The notes under the pieces: model-generated
The model's input: only the letters and a program-made list of their open reading frames with translations
Told to the model about the DNA's origin: nothing
Database searches by the model: none
Position numbers and translations under genes: made by a program
Source: Oscillatoria sp. FACHB-1407
Lineage (GTDB): Bacteria > Cyanobacteriota > Cyanobacteriia > Elainellales > Elainellaceae
DNA length: 64,000 nt
NCBI RefSeq assembly: GCF_014697545.1
Contig: NZ_JACJSA010000002.1
Span: 124,001-188,000 of the forward strand
Direction: 5' to 3'
Part shown: one piece after another, positions 54,589-64,000 of the stretch
Layout: each line of letters begins with the position of its first letter
Numbering within the stretch: the first letter of the stretch is position 1

Positions 54589-54745
54589 AGGTAACTAAGC
54601 GGCATTTGATGTGTTTTAAAACACGTTTTTAAGCATAAATGGAACAGGAACGTTTCTAAAGTTATGCCTTCAAAAACGACAAATAGTGAAGTCACTCACC
54701 AAATTTTAAGAGTGGAGTGGTTAGGATCATAACAAGTGTATCAAA

Positions 54746-56917
54746 GTGAAATTGGTGTCTCCTGATTCTATTTGGATGAGCGGCTCCGCTCGTAGTGGTA
54801 AGACAACCCGGTTGATCGATCGCTTTTGCGCCTGGTCGCAGCCTACCCCGATCGCCCCTCAATCTGTCTCTGCGGCGATCGCCCTGGTGTTTGCCGCAAA
54901 CGGTGACAACCGTCTTGAACTCGCCGATCGTCTAGCAGAGGCAACGCAGGGACAGGTGCCGTTTGACTCCACTACCCCTTTAGGTTTTTTTCAAGATGAA
55001 GTGATTTTGTTTTACCCCCTGCTGGTGGAAAAGCTAGGGTTACCCGCCCAATTTCCCCTGCGGCTGCGCCCGGAAACGGAGCAGGAATTGGCGACTCAAC
55101 TGTGGTCTGAGCCGCTAGAGAGTGGCAGATTGCGTCAGGAAGGGGTGCCGGATTACTACATGGTGCGGCGATCGCTCGACTTGTTGCAGTTAGCCGCTTT
55201 AGCGGAGGTGCCCACCGAAGATATTGCTACGATGCTGAAAAACGGCTTTGCAGGGCAGGAAGGTGGGTCTGATGCGCTGTGGGAGTGTATCGGCGAGGTG
55301 TTGTTGCAATGGCGGGAGTGGTGCCTGGAGCGGGGGTTGTTGACCTATGGCATTCTCACGGAGTTGTATGGGCGGCATTTGTTGCCCGATGCGACCTACC
55401 AACAGCACTTGTTTCGACGTTATAACCGCCTGTTTGCGGATGATGTCGATGAGTATCCAGCGATCGCCCAGACCCTCTTTACCACCTTGCTTGATCACGG
55501 CATTCCAGGTTGTTTTACCTTTAACCCCAATGGCTCTCTGCGGTTGGGCTTAGGGGCTGACCCAGAGTGTTTGGTGAACCTGGCAGATCGCTGTCAGGTT
55601 GAGCCTTGCACCCAACCCGTTGATGCTTCTCTGGGGGCAGAGTGGGGAGCAGCGATCGTCGGTTGGGTTGATGAACCATTCTTACTGCCGGAGTTGCCAG
55701 CAGCGATTCAAGGTATTCAAACGACCTCCAGGGCGCAACTGTTGCGACAGACGGCAGAGACGATCGCCCAGGCGATTCACTCCCGTCAGGTAGAACCGCA
55801 GGAGGTTGCGGTCATTGGTCCTGGTTTGGATGCGATCGCTCGCTACACTCTAAAAGAAATTCTGATGAATCGGGGCATTGCGGTTGAGTCCTTAAGTGAC
55901 CAACAACCGCTGATCAGTTCCTCACTGGTGCGATCGCTGTTGACACTGTTAGCCCTCGTCTACCCTGGCTTGGGGCATCGGTTAACCTCAGATGCGGTGG
56001 CTGAGATGCTGGTTGTTCTCAGTCAGCCTGCGGTGTTTGAGGGACAAACCGGGTTGGAGTTAGCGGCGATTGATCCCGTCCGGGCAGGGCTGCTCACCGA
56101 CCATTGCTTTGTCTCTGATCTCGATCGCCCCCACCTGTTGCCCGCCACCCACTTTCCGCGCTGGGATCGCCTGGGATTTCGAGCGACCCAGTCCTACACA
56201 GCCATTCTGCAATGGCTAGAGGCGCAGATTTTGCAACAGCAACAACGTCTGATCCCCAGCCCAGTGACGCTACTCGATCGCGCCATTCAGCACTTTTTTT
56301 ATGGGGGTAGTCACCTACCCTATGACCAGTTGGCTGCCCTGCGCGAACTGATGGAAACGGCACAGCACTATTGGGATGTGGACAAGCGACTGCGGCAGAG
56401 TGACACCCAACTAGCCCCGACTCAAGCGCGATCGGAGATGCCCATCGGTGCGACAGTAGGACAATTCATCCAGCTTTTGCAAAACGGCACGATTACCGCA
56501 GACCCCTATCCGGCTCGTCCGGTAGGAGGCACGAGTCAAGCGGTGACCCTGGCAACGATCTTTCAATATCGCTCGAATCGACGTGCTCACCGCTGGCAGT
56601 TTTGGTTGGATGCAGGATCATCGCTCTGGTTGACCGGAGGAGGGGCGTTGTTTGGTGCACCATTATTCCTGCAAAGCTGGTCTGGACGGGCATGGACGGC
56701 AGCAGATGCTCTGGCATTTGATCAGCAACGGTTACAGCGGCAATTGCTCGACTTGCTGGGACGGGTGAGCGATGTAAAGCATTTCTCCCCTGGAAATCAC
56801 CGCCTCTACCTATGCCATAGTGACCTGGCAACCAACGGGCAAGAACAAAATGGTCCGCTTTTAACCCTTGTCAATCGAGCGATCCCCGTGACGCAGGAGC
56901 TTGCCCTTGAGGTTTAA
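54746..56917 (+). CDS. Cyanobacterial recombinase/UvrD-like P-loop protein
   Basis: A 723-residue protein with an N-terminal Walker A (SGSARSGKTTRLIDRF, about 12-27) and a Walker B-like acidic strand (RLFADDVDEYPAIAQTLF, about 230-247), arranged as in UvrD/PcrA helicases. Later helicase motifs are weak (EVAVIGPGLDAIARYTLKEI resembles motif IV). Cyanobacterial genomes annotate this family as recombinase or UvrD-like, often with no experimental support. Catalytic helicase activity is uncertain because motifs V and VI are not obvious. GTG start at 54746. It is divergent from pcxA and leads into the coaD region. Confidence 0.7.
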   Translation: MKLVSPDSIWMSGSARSGKTTRLIDRFCAWSQPTPIAPQSVSAAIALVFAANGDNRLELADRLAEATQGQVPFDSTTPLGFFQDEVILFYPLLVEKLGLPAQFPLRLRPETEQELATQLWSEPLESGRLRQEGVPDYYMVRRSLDLLQLAALAEVPTEDIATMLKNGFAGQEGGSDALWECIGEVLLQWREWCLERGLLTYGILTELYGRHLLPDATYQQHLFRRYNRLFADDVDEYPAIAQTLFTTLLDHGIPGCFTFNPNGSLRLGLGADPECLVNLADRCQVEPCTQPVDASLGAEWGAAIVGWVDEPFLLPELPAAIQGIQTTSRAQLLRQTAETIAQAIHSRQVEPQEVAVIGPGLDAIARYTLKEILMNRGIAVESLSDQQPLISSSLVRSLLTLLALVYPGLGHRLTSDAVAEMLVVLSQPAVFEGQTGLELAAIDPVRAGLLTDHCFVSDLDRPHLLPATHFPRWDRLGFRATQSYTAILQWLEAQILQQQQRLIPSPVTLLDRAIQHFFYGGSHLPYDQLAALRELMETAQHYWDVDKRLRQSDTQLAPTQARSEMPIGATVGQFIQLLQNGTITADPYPARPVGGTSQAVTLATIFQYRSNRRAHRWQFWLDAGSSLWLTGGGALFGAPLFLQSWSGRAWTAADALAFDQQRLQRQLLDLLGRVSDVKHFSPGNHRLYLCHSDLATNGQEQNGPLLTLVNRAIPVTQELALEV

Positions 56918-57156
56918 CCCAAAAACGGTGCAAGAAATTTAGAGGCTTCCCTGTATAATGACCTGACACCTTCCGGAACGAGGGTCAGGCTTTCGGTATA
57001 ATGTTCGCTTCAGCCAGTTATCGCTGTACCCCAATGGCTTAAGACACTGGCATCGGAGGGGGTGGGGCAATGTTCCTGCCCGCCGTTCGAGCTGCTGTGT
57101 CTAACCGCCGTGACTGTTACTAAAAACCTATACTCACATCGATGTGATAAATTGCT
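56918..57156 (+). promoter_or_regulatory. Intergenic region with two TATAAT boxes and a hairpin before coaD
   Basis: Two perfect -10 hexamers TATAAT (56954-56959 and 56997-57002) flank a hairpin CCTGAC...GTCAGG (56962-56989, inner CCT/AGG pair). No good -35 is seen for either. The 154 bases from the second box to the coaD GTG are GC-rich and could form a structured leader or a small RNA. Not proven. Confidence 0.4.
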
Positions 57157-57732
57157 GTGATTGCAGTCTACCCTGGTAGCTTTGACCCAATTACCTTGGG
57201 ACATTTAGATGTCATTGAGCGTGCCTGTCGCCTCTATGACACCGTGATTGTCGTCGTTTCACGAAACGTGAGCAAAACTCCTCTGTTTACGATTCAAAAG
57301 CGACTAGAGCAGATCCGCCTGTCAACCAGCCATCTACCCAATGTGGAAGTAGACAGCTTTGACGGCTTGACTGTAACCTATGCGAGAATGCGAAAAGCGG
57401 GGGTTTTGTTGCGGGGCTTGCGAGTTCTCTCCGATTTTGAGAAGGAACTCCAGATGGCGCACACGAACAAAACCCTGTCTGACGATATCGAAACCGTTTT
57501 TTTGGCGACCTCAAACGAGTACAGTTTCCTTAGCAGTAGTCTTGTTAAGGAAATTGCTAAGTTTGGTGGTCCTGTCGATCACCTCGTTCCTCAACCTGTT
57601 GCTCTGGATATTCACCGATGCTACGCCAAGAATCCCCCAGTATCACCCCCGATCGCAGTGGAGCCAACCCCACTTCAGGAGCATCCTCCAACGCCGCTGC
57701 CTATGGAGAGGCAACACGAGTCGGGGGTGTAG
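57157..57732 (+). CDS. coaD: Phosphopantetheine adenylyltransferase with extended C-terminus
   Basis: A 191-residue enzyme that joins ATP and 4'-phosphopantetheine to give dephospho-CoA, the fourth step of CoA synthesis. The nucleotidyltransferase motif [15 protein letters not shown] (T/HxGH, residues 5-19), [20 protein letters not shown] and the [19 protein letters not shown] block are canonical. Typical CoaD is about 160 residues; here about 30 extra Pro-rich residues ([20 protein letters not shown]) lie in the region overlapping the next gene by 115 bases in another frame. GTG start at 57157. Confidence 0.95.
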   Translation: MIAVYPGSFDPITLGHLDVIERACRLYDTVIVVVSRNVSKTPLFTIQKRLEQIRLSTSHLPNVEVDSFDGLTVTYARMRKAGVLLRGLRVLSDFEKELQMAHTNKTLSDDIETVFLATSNEYSFLSSSLVKEIAKFGGPVDHLVPQPVALDIHRCYAKNPPVSPPIAVEPTPLQEHPPTPLPMERQHESGV

Positions 57733-58352
57733 ATATTGCGCGTGAACTCAATAAGCTGGAAGAGATGATTCTGGACAGCCCTCGCATTCCCCTCAGTCGG
57801 CGGACGTTGGTGGATGAGGAGCAGTTTTTAGATCAGCTTGATCTGATCCGGATCAACCTGCCGCCTGCGTTTCAAGAGGCGGTGGAGATCGTCCGACAAA
57901 AGGAAGAAATTTTGTTAGAGGCAGAGCAGTATGCCCAGGAAATTATTGAAACCGCTGAGCGGCGAGCCGCTCAAATTCTCGATGAAACCAATCTGGTGCG
58001 GCAGGCAGAGTTAGAGGTGAATCAGATTCGCCAGCAGATGAAGCAGGAATGTGAAGCAGCCCAGGAACAAACAATGGCTGAGATCGAGCGGATGCGGCGA
58101 CAGGCTCAGCAAGATTTAGAGGAAATTCGACGACGGGCGATCGCCGAAGCTGAAGAGATTCAAGCCGGGGCAGATGCTTACGCTGACAGTGTATTGCGGG
58201 ATATGGAGCAACAATTGGCGGAGATGCTGCGGGTGATTCGCAATGGCCGCCAACAACTTCAGCTTGAATCTGCGCCCCAACCAAGGACAACATCCAACAC
58301 TACGGCAAATCGCCCACCCATCTCAAATAAACCCCCTGAGCGCAAGAGTTGA
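57618..58352 (+). CDS. Coiled-coil protein overlapping coaD
   Basis: A 244-residue soluble protein with a conserved segment [20 protein letters not shown] and [18 protein letters not shown], then a long coiled coil (about 85-205; [20 protein letters not shown], rich in Glu, Ala and Arg) like DivIVA- or ATP-synthase-b-type helices, then a disordered tail. Homologues next to coaD are common in cyanobacteria, function unknown; a cell-shape or division scaffold is one possibility. The ATG at 57618 lies inside coaD. A shorter start nearer the conserved region is possible, for instance ATG 57762, but would remove conserved residues. Confidence 0.75.
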   Translation: MLRQESPSITPDRSGANPTSGASSNAAAYGEATRVGGVDIARELNKLEEMILDSPRIPLSRRTLVDEEQFLDQLDLIRINLPPAFQEAVEIVRQKEEILLEAEQYAQEIIETAERRAAQILDETNLVRQAELEVNQIRQQMKQECEAAQEQTMAEIERMRRQAQQDLEEIRRRAIAEAEEIQAGADAYADSVLRDMEQQLAEMLRVIRNGRQQLQLESAPQPRTTSNTTANRPPISNKPPERKS

Positions 58353-58354
58353 TG

Positions 58355-58462
58355 CAGGGAATAGGGAGTGGGGAATAGGGAATGTTCCTTATTCCCTTTA
58401 CCCTTTTACCTCTTCACCGCTTCTTTCCTCTACTCTCCAATCCCCATTCCCTACTCCCCGGG
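58355..58462. repeat. Inverted G-rich/C-rich repeat after the coiled-coil gene
   Basis: gggaatagggagtggggaat (about 58358-58377) faces its complement attccctactcccc (about 58447-58460) across a pyrimidine-rich loop. It lies between convergent genes and could form a long hairpin. Confidence 0.7.
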
Positions 58463-58465
58463 TTC

Positions 58466-58801
58466 CTAATAATTTCCTTGCAATTTCACGGCGGTGCCCG
58501 TCGCGGTGATCAGCAAGAGCACTCCTGCCTGATCGATGTTGATGGTACCCGTGTCTACTTCGATCCCAATAACAGCATTGGCACCCAAGCGATTAGCACG
58601 ATGGGCTAATTCCTCCAGGGCTTCTTGTTGCCCCCGCTCAAACACATGCTCATAACTGGCAGTGCGTCCACCGACGATATCGCGAATGCCAGCAAAAAAG
58701 TCACGCAGGGCGTTGCTACCATAAACCACCTCGGCCGTGACGACCCCTAAGTAGGATTCGACGATCGCACCCTGAATGACATCGGTTGTTGCTAAAATCA
58801 T
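58466..58801 (-). CDS. YbjQ/UPF0145 family protein
   Basis: A 111-residue protein starting at ATG 58801, chosen because CGGAGGAG lies about ten bases upstream and the family begins with an ILATTDVIQG-type strand. It forms a pentamer-type alpha/beta fold (GRTASYEHVFERGQQEALEE, RLGANAVIGIEVD). The family is sometimes called heavy-metal-binding, but no direct function is established. The further upstream frame (58802-58870) looks non-coding. It stands alone. Confidence 0.88.
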   Translation of the reverse strand: MILATTDVIQGAIVESYLGVVTAEVVYGSNALRDFFAGIRDIVGGRTASYEHVFERGQQEALEELAHRANRLGANAVIGIEVDTGTINIDQAGVLLLITATGTAVKLQGNY

Positions 58802-59034
58802 GCCTTGACTCCTCCGACAATTGGGAACACTGAGCAGGAATTGCAATGCCTGCACCCCTAACAATCTCATGAAATTTGGTCAATTCACGCTGCAATTGGG
58901 GATGGACGATTGATAAAAATAATAAATTTCAATAATTTCCCTGATTTCAAATGCAATTTTGTGTAGTGCATTGACAATCTGACCTATTTCAGAAAACATC
59001 ACAAAGGATAGCGGAGTGAATAGGACGGTTAACC

Positions 59035-60144
59035 GTGAATAGATTTCTACTAATGGCGAGCCTTGTATTACTGGGTGGAGTGGCACCGTTCATTCCACAG
59101 GTTGCGCTCGCCCAAACCCCAACGGCAAGTCCAACCCTCCTGGAGGAAAGCGTCGCTCAGAATAGTGCTCAACGCATCAACGCACTGCTGCGGCGGGGGC
59201 GTGAGTTGGTAGAAGCTAATGATTGTGCAGGGGCGATCGCCACGTATCGTGAAGCAGCGGCGTTAGACCCAGACAATGCCAGAATTTTCTCGGCGATCGG
59301 CTTTTGCTATGCCCGTGAGGAAAACTTTGCAGAAGCGGTGGATGCTTATCAACGGGCGATCGCTCTCGACGACCGAAATGCCAATTTTCACTACGCGCTT
59401 GGCTTTAGTTTGGCAAATGCAGGTGATTATGGGGCAGCAGCGACTGCCTACCGTCGGGCAACCGAGCTAGACACCGACAATGTTGAGGCGTTTTTAGGAT
59501 TGGGGGTTGTGCTGACCCGCCAGAGTGACTACGATGGCGCACTTCGGGCATACCAGCGGGTAATCTCCCTGCGTCCTAACAATACTCAAGTGTATGAATT
59601 CATGGGAGCCGTCTACATTCAGCAGGGGCGGTTTCAAGAGGCAGCAGATATCCTGAAGCGAGCATCCGATCTGGCACCCCGTCGTGGCAGTATTCAGGTC
59701 AATTTGGGGGTTGCCCTATTAAGTCTGGGAAACGTCAATGACGGCTTGCTGGCACTCAAACGGGCAGCAGAGTTAGAGCCGCGCAACGTGCAAATTCACC
59801 TGCAAGTCGGCAACATTTTGCGGTCACAGGGCAACGTCGATCGCGCCCTCGAATACTATCAACAGGCGATCGCCGCCGATGCCAGTTCAGTGCAAGCCCA
59901 CGAGTTGATGGGCGAATTGTTGCTAGAGCAGCAAGATTACCTGCGGGCGATCGTCACCTATCGTCGCGTGGTTGAGTTAGCCCCCGACAACCCAAATGGG
60001 CACTATCACCTGGGGTTGGCTCTGCAAGGACGACAACGCAATCAAGAGGCGATCGCCGCTCTGGAAACAGCCCGTAACCTGTACCAACAACAGGGCAACA
60101 GTGAAGGTGTGGACACGGTTGAGGCAGTGCTGCGAGAACTTTAA
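59035..60144 (+). CDS. Exported tetratricopeptide repeat protein
   Basis: A 369-residue protein with a signal peptide (MNRFLLMASLVLLGGVAPFI, ending ALAQ at about 27) and about nine TPR units covering residues 45-365 (for example AEAVDAYQRAIALDDRNANF and AALETARNLYQQQGN). The TPRs should form a superhelical protein-binding scaffold in the periplasm or thylakoid lumen. There is no lipobox. The start is GTG 59035. It has no conserved operon partner here and the partner protein is not predictable. Confidence 0.9.
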   Translation: MNRFLLMASLVLLGGVAPFIPQVALAQTPTASPTLLEESVAQNSAQRINALLRRGRELVEANDCAGAIATYREAAALDPDNARIFSAIGFCYAREENFAEAVDAYQRAIALDDRNANFHYALGFSLANAGDYGAAATAYRRATELDTDNVEAFLGLGVVLTRQSDYDGALRAYQRVISLRPNNTQVYEFMGAVYIQQGRFQEAADILKRASDLAPRRGSIQVNLGVALLSLGNVNDGLLALKRAAELEPRNVQIHLQVGNILRSQGNVDRALEYYQQAIAADASSVQAHELMGELLLEQQDYLRAIVTYRRVVELAPDNPNGHYHLGLALQGRQRNQEAIAALETARNLYQQQGNSEGVDTVEAVLREL

Positions 60145-60232
60145 GGCGTGCATCTGACGGTTAGGGGAGTGGCGGTTAAAACCGCAGACTTCGGCGTGAG
60201 CCTCAGCCGAACGCTACCAGAACAAAATCTGC

Positions 60233-60383
60233 CTAAGGATCGTGAATTAAATAACCTGAAAATGCCAACCTCCTGTACGGGCGTGGCATTCGGCAGAGGG
60301 TTCTGGAACAATGGCAAGGGCTTTTGACCGAATGCTGCGCCCCTACGCCAGGAATTACACCTTCATAAATTCGCGATCCTAAG
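60233..60383. mobile_element. MITE-like repeat E, copy 2, flanked by CTAAG
   Basis: A 141-base unit (60238-60378) with CTAAG on each side and terminal inverted repeats GGATCGTGAATTAAAT / GGATCGCGAATTTATG (right end as reverse complement). The centre carries acgggcgtggcattcggc facing gaccgaatgctgcgcccc. Related to copy 1 at 3297-3439. It is non-coding and lies in a 626-base gap (60145-60770) that also holds repeat C. Confidence 0.75.
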
Positions 60384-60546
60384 CTTGCTCCATGCCCATT
60401 TTTTGCTGGAGTGTCCTGCCTAACTTTAATTTCTGTGTGGATGGGATTGACTGAACGGACGGGATTGACAATGCTGATCAACAGATCGCTAATCTAATAC
60501 CATTTCTATAAATTTGAGTTATAGATCTATACATCTGTAAGGCATG

Positions 60547-60653
60547 TATAGCCGTAGCCACTTGGGTTAGGACGGGGTGCAGGGATAGAACCCCTGGCTG
60601 CGGGGCGCAGCCCCCACACCCCCTCTGCCCTCAATAAAGTGGTAATCGCTATA
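60547..60653. repeat. MITE-like repeat C, copy 2
   Basis: A 107-base unit with terminal inverted repeats TATAGCCGTAGCCAC / TATAGCGATTACCAC (right end as reverse complement) and a core gaacccctggctgcggggcg that could form a strong hairpin. Related to 20613-20715. Confidence 0.72.
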
Positions 60654-60770
60654 TCTGTAAGGGCGGTTCGCGAACTGCCCCTAACGCATCTGTCGTTCTC
60701 CTTTTGAGAATTGGTATACCCTCTAAAGGTTAGGATTAGCATCGTCAGTTCACATTCCTCCAGGCAACCA

Positions 60771-62801
60771 ATGGGTATTAAACGCCTTTACGATCGCGCT
60801 CCCTTTTCGTGGGATGAAAAATCGGCTCAAACTATCCAGAACGATCGCAACTGGCTGGAATCCATTACTCGTAATGCGGCACCCCTGTCGGATTGGTGGA
60901 CTAAGGCGCGGATCGTCCAACTGGCGTATCCCGTTCCAGCGGAGGGAGGGGTGGCAAAAACAGCGGGCAAACGCATCTACGCCGGGTTAAACGAAACAGA
61001 GATTGTTCAACTCTTGCGAGAGGGTGTCGATCCGGCTCAACACCCTGATTTTGACAAGCAGGTCACAGAAGACTTTGTCATCAACACCCTCAACGCCTGG
61101 AAATCTCAGCGATTTGCGCAATCCATCAGCCGCAACTTTGATATTTACGCCGATCGCATTCATCCCAATACGTTTTTGGTGGTCAGCACTGCGCCCGTAT
61201 CGCTGGAGGTCGATCGTGTGTTGCCCCCAAGCGATCGCTTTCGTCCGTTGTTTAATGTAGACGAACTCGCCAAACTGGTTCACGCTCACGATGTCAATCG
61301 ACTGACATTACGAACCCATGGTTATTCCAACCATGCCGAGAGCTTTTATCACATCTTTCAGGATGAGGCGAAGGGATTCAACACCCCCGACACTGAAACC
61401 GGGACTCCACCCTTCACCCCCGACCACTTCTTTATTGGATATCACTGGCCCAGCGAACAGCCCGTTACCAGTCCGGGCTTGTGGAATGACTATCGCAGAG
61501 CACCGGGCATTGTGCTGAAGTTTTTGCTGGTGTTAAGTGTGCTGTCTGCTATTTTTGGCACGCTGCTTTATCTGTTTCTGCGGCTTCTGGGCATTCCTCT
61601 ATTGACCTTGCTGGAACGGGTTCCACCACTGGTTCCGCTTTTAGAATGGAGCCGTATTCGCCTGGTAGCGGACTATGCCGTGCAATTGCACTGGCTCATT
61701 CCCACTATTTTTATGTTGTGGTTGCTGCTGTTTTTGCTGTTGCGGATTGTGGTTTACCAGCGCGATCGCTACCGGGCAATTCACTATGGCGCACCCGATC
61801 TGGCAGAGTTTTTCTGGCGACTCGACAAAGCCCTAAACAAGCCTGAAAACTGGGCAGTGCGATCGAGCCAAAACGGCAAATCGGATCGCAATCGCCGCAT
61901 CAAGGTGAATTTGTTGGGACACAGTATGGGGGCATTGGTGGTGGTTAACATGCTGCGAACCCTGTCAGAACGATTTGGTAAGGACGATCACGGCACTCTC
62001 AAACCTGACTCAGATCTGAACTTCAACGAAGATGAAACCGATGATATTGGGGAACATCTGGAACTTGACAAACTGATCCTGGCATCGCCAGACATTCCCT
62101 TAGAGTTTTTGCGGGAGGGACGCAACAACTATGTGCGGTCTGCCATGCGGCGATGTCGGCGGATCTATCTGATGTCGAGCGATCGCGATTTTGTGTTGCG
62201 CTATCTTTCAACCCTGGCGAATTGGTTCATTGAACCGAGCATTCAAATGGCAGGATTGCGCTTAGGGAATGTGTATCTGCGCGAAGCCCCCAAAGCCAAA
62301 TCTAGAAAACAGTTCAAATCCAACGCTCCGACCAGGCAAGACATCCGTGTTGAGAAACCCACTGTGCCGGAGTATCTGCCCTACATTCGCATCATGTTGC
62401 ACTCGGAAAAGGCCGTGCAACCGACCTCCTCGTATGAGTTGTTTCGCAAGTTTAACTATCTGGACTGCTCTGAGATGGGAGGTTCTGGTAAAGATGGTGG
62501 GGTGAATAGCGTTCCCTTCAAGCTGAATGGCATCAATGGATTGTTGATTGATGCGCTGAATATTGCCTGGTTTGCGTTGGGATCAACCACAGGTATTAAT
62601 CGCCTCGATATTCATGGGGGATACTTTCAGACGCAGACCCGCTCCTTTCAAATTCTGCAATTTTTGCTAACTGCCAGTCCTTTTCTCTCGGATGAGGTGA
62701 TCAAAGCCGAGATCGCGAGACTGGTCGAGGGGAGTCCAATTCGCTTTCTACCCAGTCAACCGTGGGTTATGCCGAAGTCTGAAAACGTTGCCGGAGAATA
62801 A
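60771..62801 (+). CDS. Membrane protein with alpha/beta-hydrolase (GHSMG) domain
   Basis: A 676-residue protein (ATG 60771, [18 protein letters not shown]). Residues 1-245 are a soluble part related to the hydrolase fold ([20 protein letters not shown]), followed by two membrane spans (about 248-272 and 310-332) and a second soluble half with the nucleophile motif [20 protein letters not shown] (about 378-397). The split hydrolase core around a membrane insert is unusual. Lipase or esterase activity on membrane lipids is a possible function, not shown. The 3' end overlaps the convergent ispD gene by 35 bases. Confidence 0.78.
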   Translation: MGIKRLYDRAPFSWDEKSAQTIQNDRNWLESITRNAAPLSDWWTKARIVQLAYPVPAEGGVAKTAGKRIYAGLNETEIVQLLREGVDPAQHPDFDKQVTEDFVINTLNAWKSQRFAQSISRNFDIYADRIHPNTFLVVSTAPVSLEVDRVLPPSDRFRPLFNVDELAKLVHAHDVNRLTLRTHGYSNHAESFYHIFQDEAKGFNTPDTETGTPPFTPDHFFIGYHWPSEQPVTSPGLWNDYRRAPGIVLKFLLVLSVLSAIFGTLLYLFLRLLGIPLLTLLERVPPLVPLLEWSRIRLVADYAVQLHWLIPTIFMLWLLLFLLLRIVVYQRDRYRAIHYGAPDLAEFFWRLDKALNKPENWAVRSSQNGKSDRNRRIKVNLLGHSMGALVVVNMLRTLSERFGKDDHGTLKPDSDLNFNEDETDDIGEHLELDKLILASPDIPLEFLREGRNNYVRSAMRRCRRIYLMSSDRDFVLRYLSTLANWFIEPSIQMAGLRLGNVYLREAPKAKSRKQFKSNAPTRQDIRVEKPTVPEYLPYIRIMLHSEKAVQPTSSYELFRKFNYLDCSEMGGSGKDGGVNSVPFKLNGINGLLIDALNIAWFALGSTTGINRLDIHGGYFQTQTRSFQILQFLLTASPFLSDEVIKAEIARLVEGSPIRFLPSQPWVMPKSENVAGE

Positions 62802-63462
62802 ACTCAGCGATCGCCAAGTCTACCGGGGTCGTGACCTTAAGATTCGTTTCTTCCCCTTCCACAATCTGAACGGGCAACCCACATTGCTCAAACAACGCCG
62901 CATCATCGGTAACTTCCCAGTTCTGGCGCACACCCTCTGCGTGACAGCGCAACAGTTGCTCTACCCCAAACCCTTGCGGAGTCTGGGCTGCCCATAAGCG
63001 ACTGCGATCGGGCGTGTCTTCGATCAACCGACTGCCTGGGGAGACAACCTTGATCGTGTCCTTCACAGGGATCGCCGCAATTAAGCCTGAACAGTTCATC
63101 ACCGCCTCAGAACAGCGATCGAATAGCTCTGGTGTAGCGAGACAACGTGCCCCATCGTGGATCAACACCCGCTCAGCGATCGCCGGAAGCCCCTGTAAGC
63201 CGCGATAGACCGACTCCTGCCGGGTTGACCCTCCGGGGATCAGATGCACCATTTTCGTTAATTCCAAACTGGTGACAATTTCCTTGAAATCTTGCCAATC
63301 ATCAGGTTGACCGATAATGCCAATCCAATGAATGTGTTGGGATTGCTTTGCAGCTAACAATGTCCAAGCCAGCAAAGGGCGATCTAAAAGAGGTAGGAGC
63401 AATTTGTTGCGGTTGCTCCCCATGCGTCGTCCTGATCCTGCGGCTGGAATTAACAGATACAC
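62767..63462 (-). CDS. ispD: 2-C-methyl-D-erythritol 4-phosphate cytidylyltransferase
   Basis: A 231-residue enzyme of the MEP isoprenoid pathway that makes CDP-methylerythritol and so feeds carotenoid, chlorophyll phytyl and quinone synthesis. The nucleotide loop [50 protein letters not shown] and EVTDDAAL are all present. GTG start at 63462 with a GAGGA box upstream. The last 12 codons overlap the convergent hydrolase gene. Confidence 0.96.
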   Translation of the reverse strand: MYLLIPAAGSGRRMGSNRNKLLLPLLDRPLLAWTLLAAKQSQHIHWIGIIGQPDDWQDFKEIVTSLELTKMVHLIPGGSTRQESVYRGLQGLPAIAERVLIHDGARCLATPELFDRCSEAVMNCSGLIAAIPVKDTIKVVSPGSRLIEDTPDRSRLWAAQTPQGFGVEQLLRCHAEGVRQNWEVTDDAALFEQCGLPVQIVEGEETNLKVTTPVDLAIAEFILRQRFQTSA

Positions 63463-63656
63463 AATGTGTTCCTCATGACTTTAATCAATTTGCCATGGGA
63501 AGTGGGAAGTGGGAAGGGGAAGACTGAAAAAAGAAGGGAAAAACGAGTGAAAGGCGACTTGTGAATCATGAGTTGATCATGAATCGTGAACAGACCTTGT
63601 TAATGGCATCGCCGTTAGCCGTTAATGGCATCGTTAATAGCATCTCAACATTTGAC

Positions 63657-63838
63657 CACAATATCCATTGGCTAATACTCACTGGTTAATACTTATTGAC
63701 TAATAACCACTGACCATTGACCATTAACCACTGACCATTGACCATTGACCATTAACCACTGACCATTAACCATTGACCACTGACCATTAACCATTAACCA
63801 TTGACCATTAACCATTAACCACTGACCATTAACCATCC
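63657..63838. repeat. Heptanucleotide array (ACCATTG) upstream of the last gene
   Basis: About 20 units of ACCATTG/ACCATTA/ACCACTG in one direction from 63700 to 63835. A short purine tract (gggaagtgggaagtgggaag) lies at 63494-63520. The array sits between ispD and a rightward gene and shows only one orientation, unlike most others here. Confidence 0.88.
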
Positions 63839-63911
63839 ATCTTTCCCGAATTTTCACCCTTTAATTTGTTGCAAGAAACTATGATCAAATAGTTTTTGAG
63901 TTCCTGAACTT

Positions 63912-64000
63912 ATGGGCAATCGCTTCTTCTGGGTGGTGTTTATTCTTTCGTTAATGACAGTACTCATCATTGGGTTCTCGTTACGGAGTGACATGATATC
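63912..64000 (+). CDS. Start of a membrane or exported protein, cut by the window edge
   Basis: ATG 63912 opens a frame that runs to the end of the window (29 codons). It begins MGNRFFWVVFILSLMTVLII, followed by GFSLRSDM, a hydrophobic segment flanked by Arg residues that suits a signal anchor or first transmembrane helix. There is no strong ribosome-binding site. The family cannot be named. Confidence 0.45.
   Translation, partial: MGNRFFWVVFILSLMTVLIIGFSLRSDMI

Noticed and set aside
57040-57110. A tRNA-like segment (ccgttcgagctgctg) upstream of coaD
   Set aside because: The TTCGA word is present but no acceptor, D or anticodon stem can be drawn.

Overview
The window is chromosomal DNA from a cyanobacterium, most likely a filamentous one. 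The evidence is the frequent HIP1-type GCGATCGC octamers, a Tab2-like photosystem translation factor, a CpcS/CpeS-type phycobilin lyase, the PcxA proton-extrusion protein, AgrE/ArgZ arginine dihydrolase, a PAS-less phytochrome kinase and a second kinase with an ethylene-receptor-like N-terminus and a cyanobacteriochrome-like GAF domain. Gaps between genes hold heptanucleotide arrays of the STRR type and many short MITE-like repeats. No tRNA, rRNA, CRISPR array or prophage was seen.

Region 1-16 kb: a RodZ-like membrane HTH protein, a Crp/Fnr regulator and Tab2, then a nitrogen block. This block has AgrE/ArgZ (arginine to ornithine, ammonia and proline), an adenylate-forming ligase with a cupin partner, two ammonium transporters flanking a PII-like gene whose T-loop lacks the usual Ser49 and Tyr51, a secreted SGNH esterase and an aspartoacylase. 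Exact NtcA-type boxes (GTA-N8-TAC) lie upstream of both amt genes and next to the PII gene. Two small secreted proteins follow; one is built from five near-identical 31-residue repeats.

Region 16-30 kb: a two-gene signalling operon (ethylene-receptor-like/GAF/cyanobacteriochrome-like/kinase/receiver hybrid, then a receiver-first kinase), a decayed AAA-WD40 gene, a parvulin-type isomerase, CysQ, an IS256-family element inactivated by one nonsense codon, ComB-like, CpcS/CpeS-type lyase, a VanX-type dipeptidase and an oligopeptide-type permease.

Region 30-44 kb: pentapeptide repeat protein, signal peptidase I with a lipobox-like N-terminus, glycosyltransferase, HpsJ-like protein, a PLD nuclease/lipase with an embedded EF-hand loop, cysteine desulfurase, a serpin directly downstream of a subtilase whose catalytic Asp is Glu, Rpe, an LRAT-PspA-like fusion, an FHA protein with a degenerate kinase domain, a second FHA protein with zinc ribbons, and 6-phosphogluconolactonase.

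Region 44-64 kb: class III nucleotide cyclase, YgfZ, two lone receivers, a PAS-less phytochrome kinase abutting an HD-domain phosphohydrolase, alpha/beta hydrolase, PcxA, a recombinase-like P-loop protein, CoaD overlapping a coiled-coil protein, YbjQ, a TPR lipoprotein-free exported protein, a membrane alpha/beta hydrolase, IspD, and the first codons of a gene running off the right edge. The most interesting candidates are the LRAT-PspA-like fusion, the serpin-subtilase pair, the amt-PII-amt cluster, the ethylene/light-type hybrid kinase, the secreted tandem-repeat protein, and the CTAAG-targeted repeat families, one copy of which sits inside another repeat.
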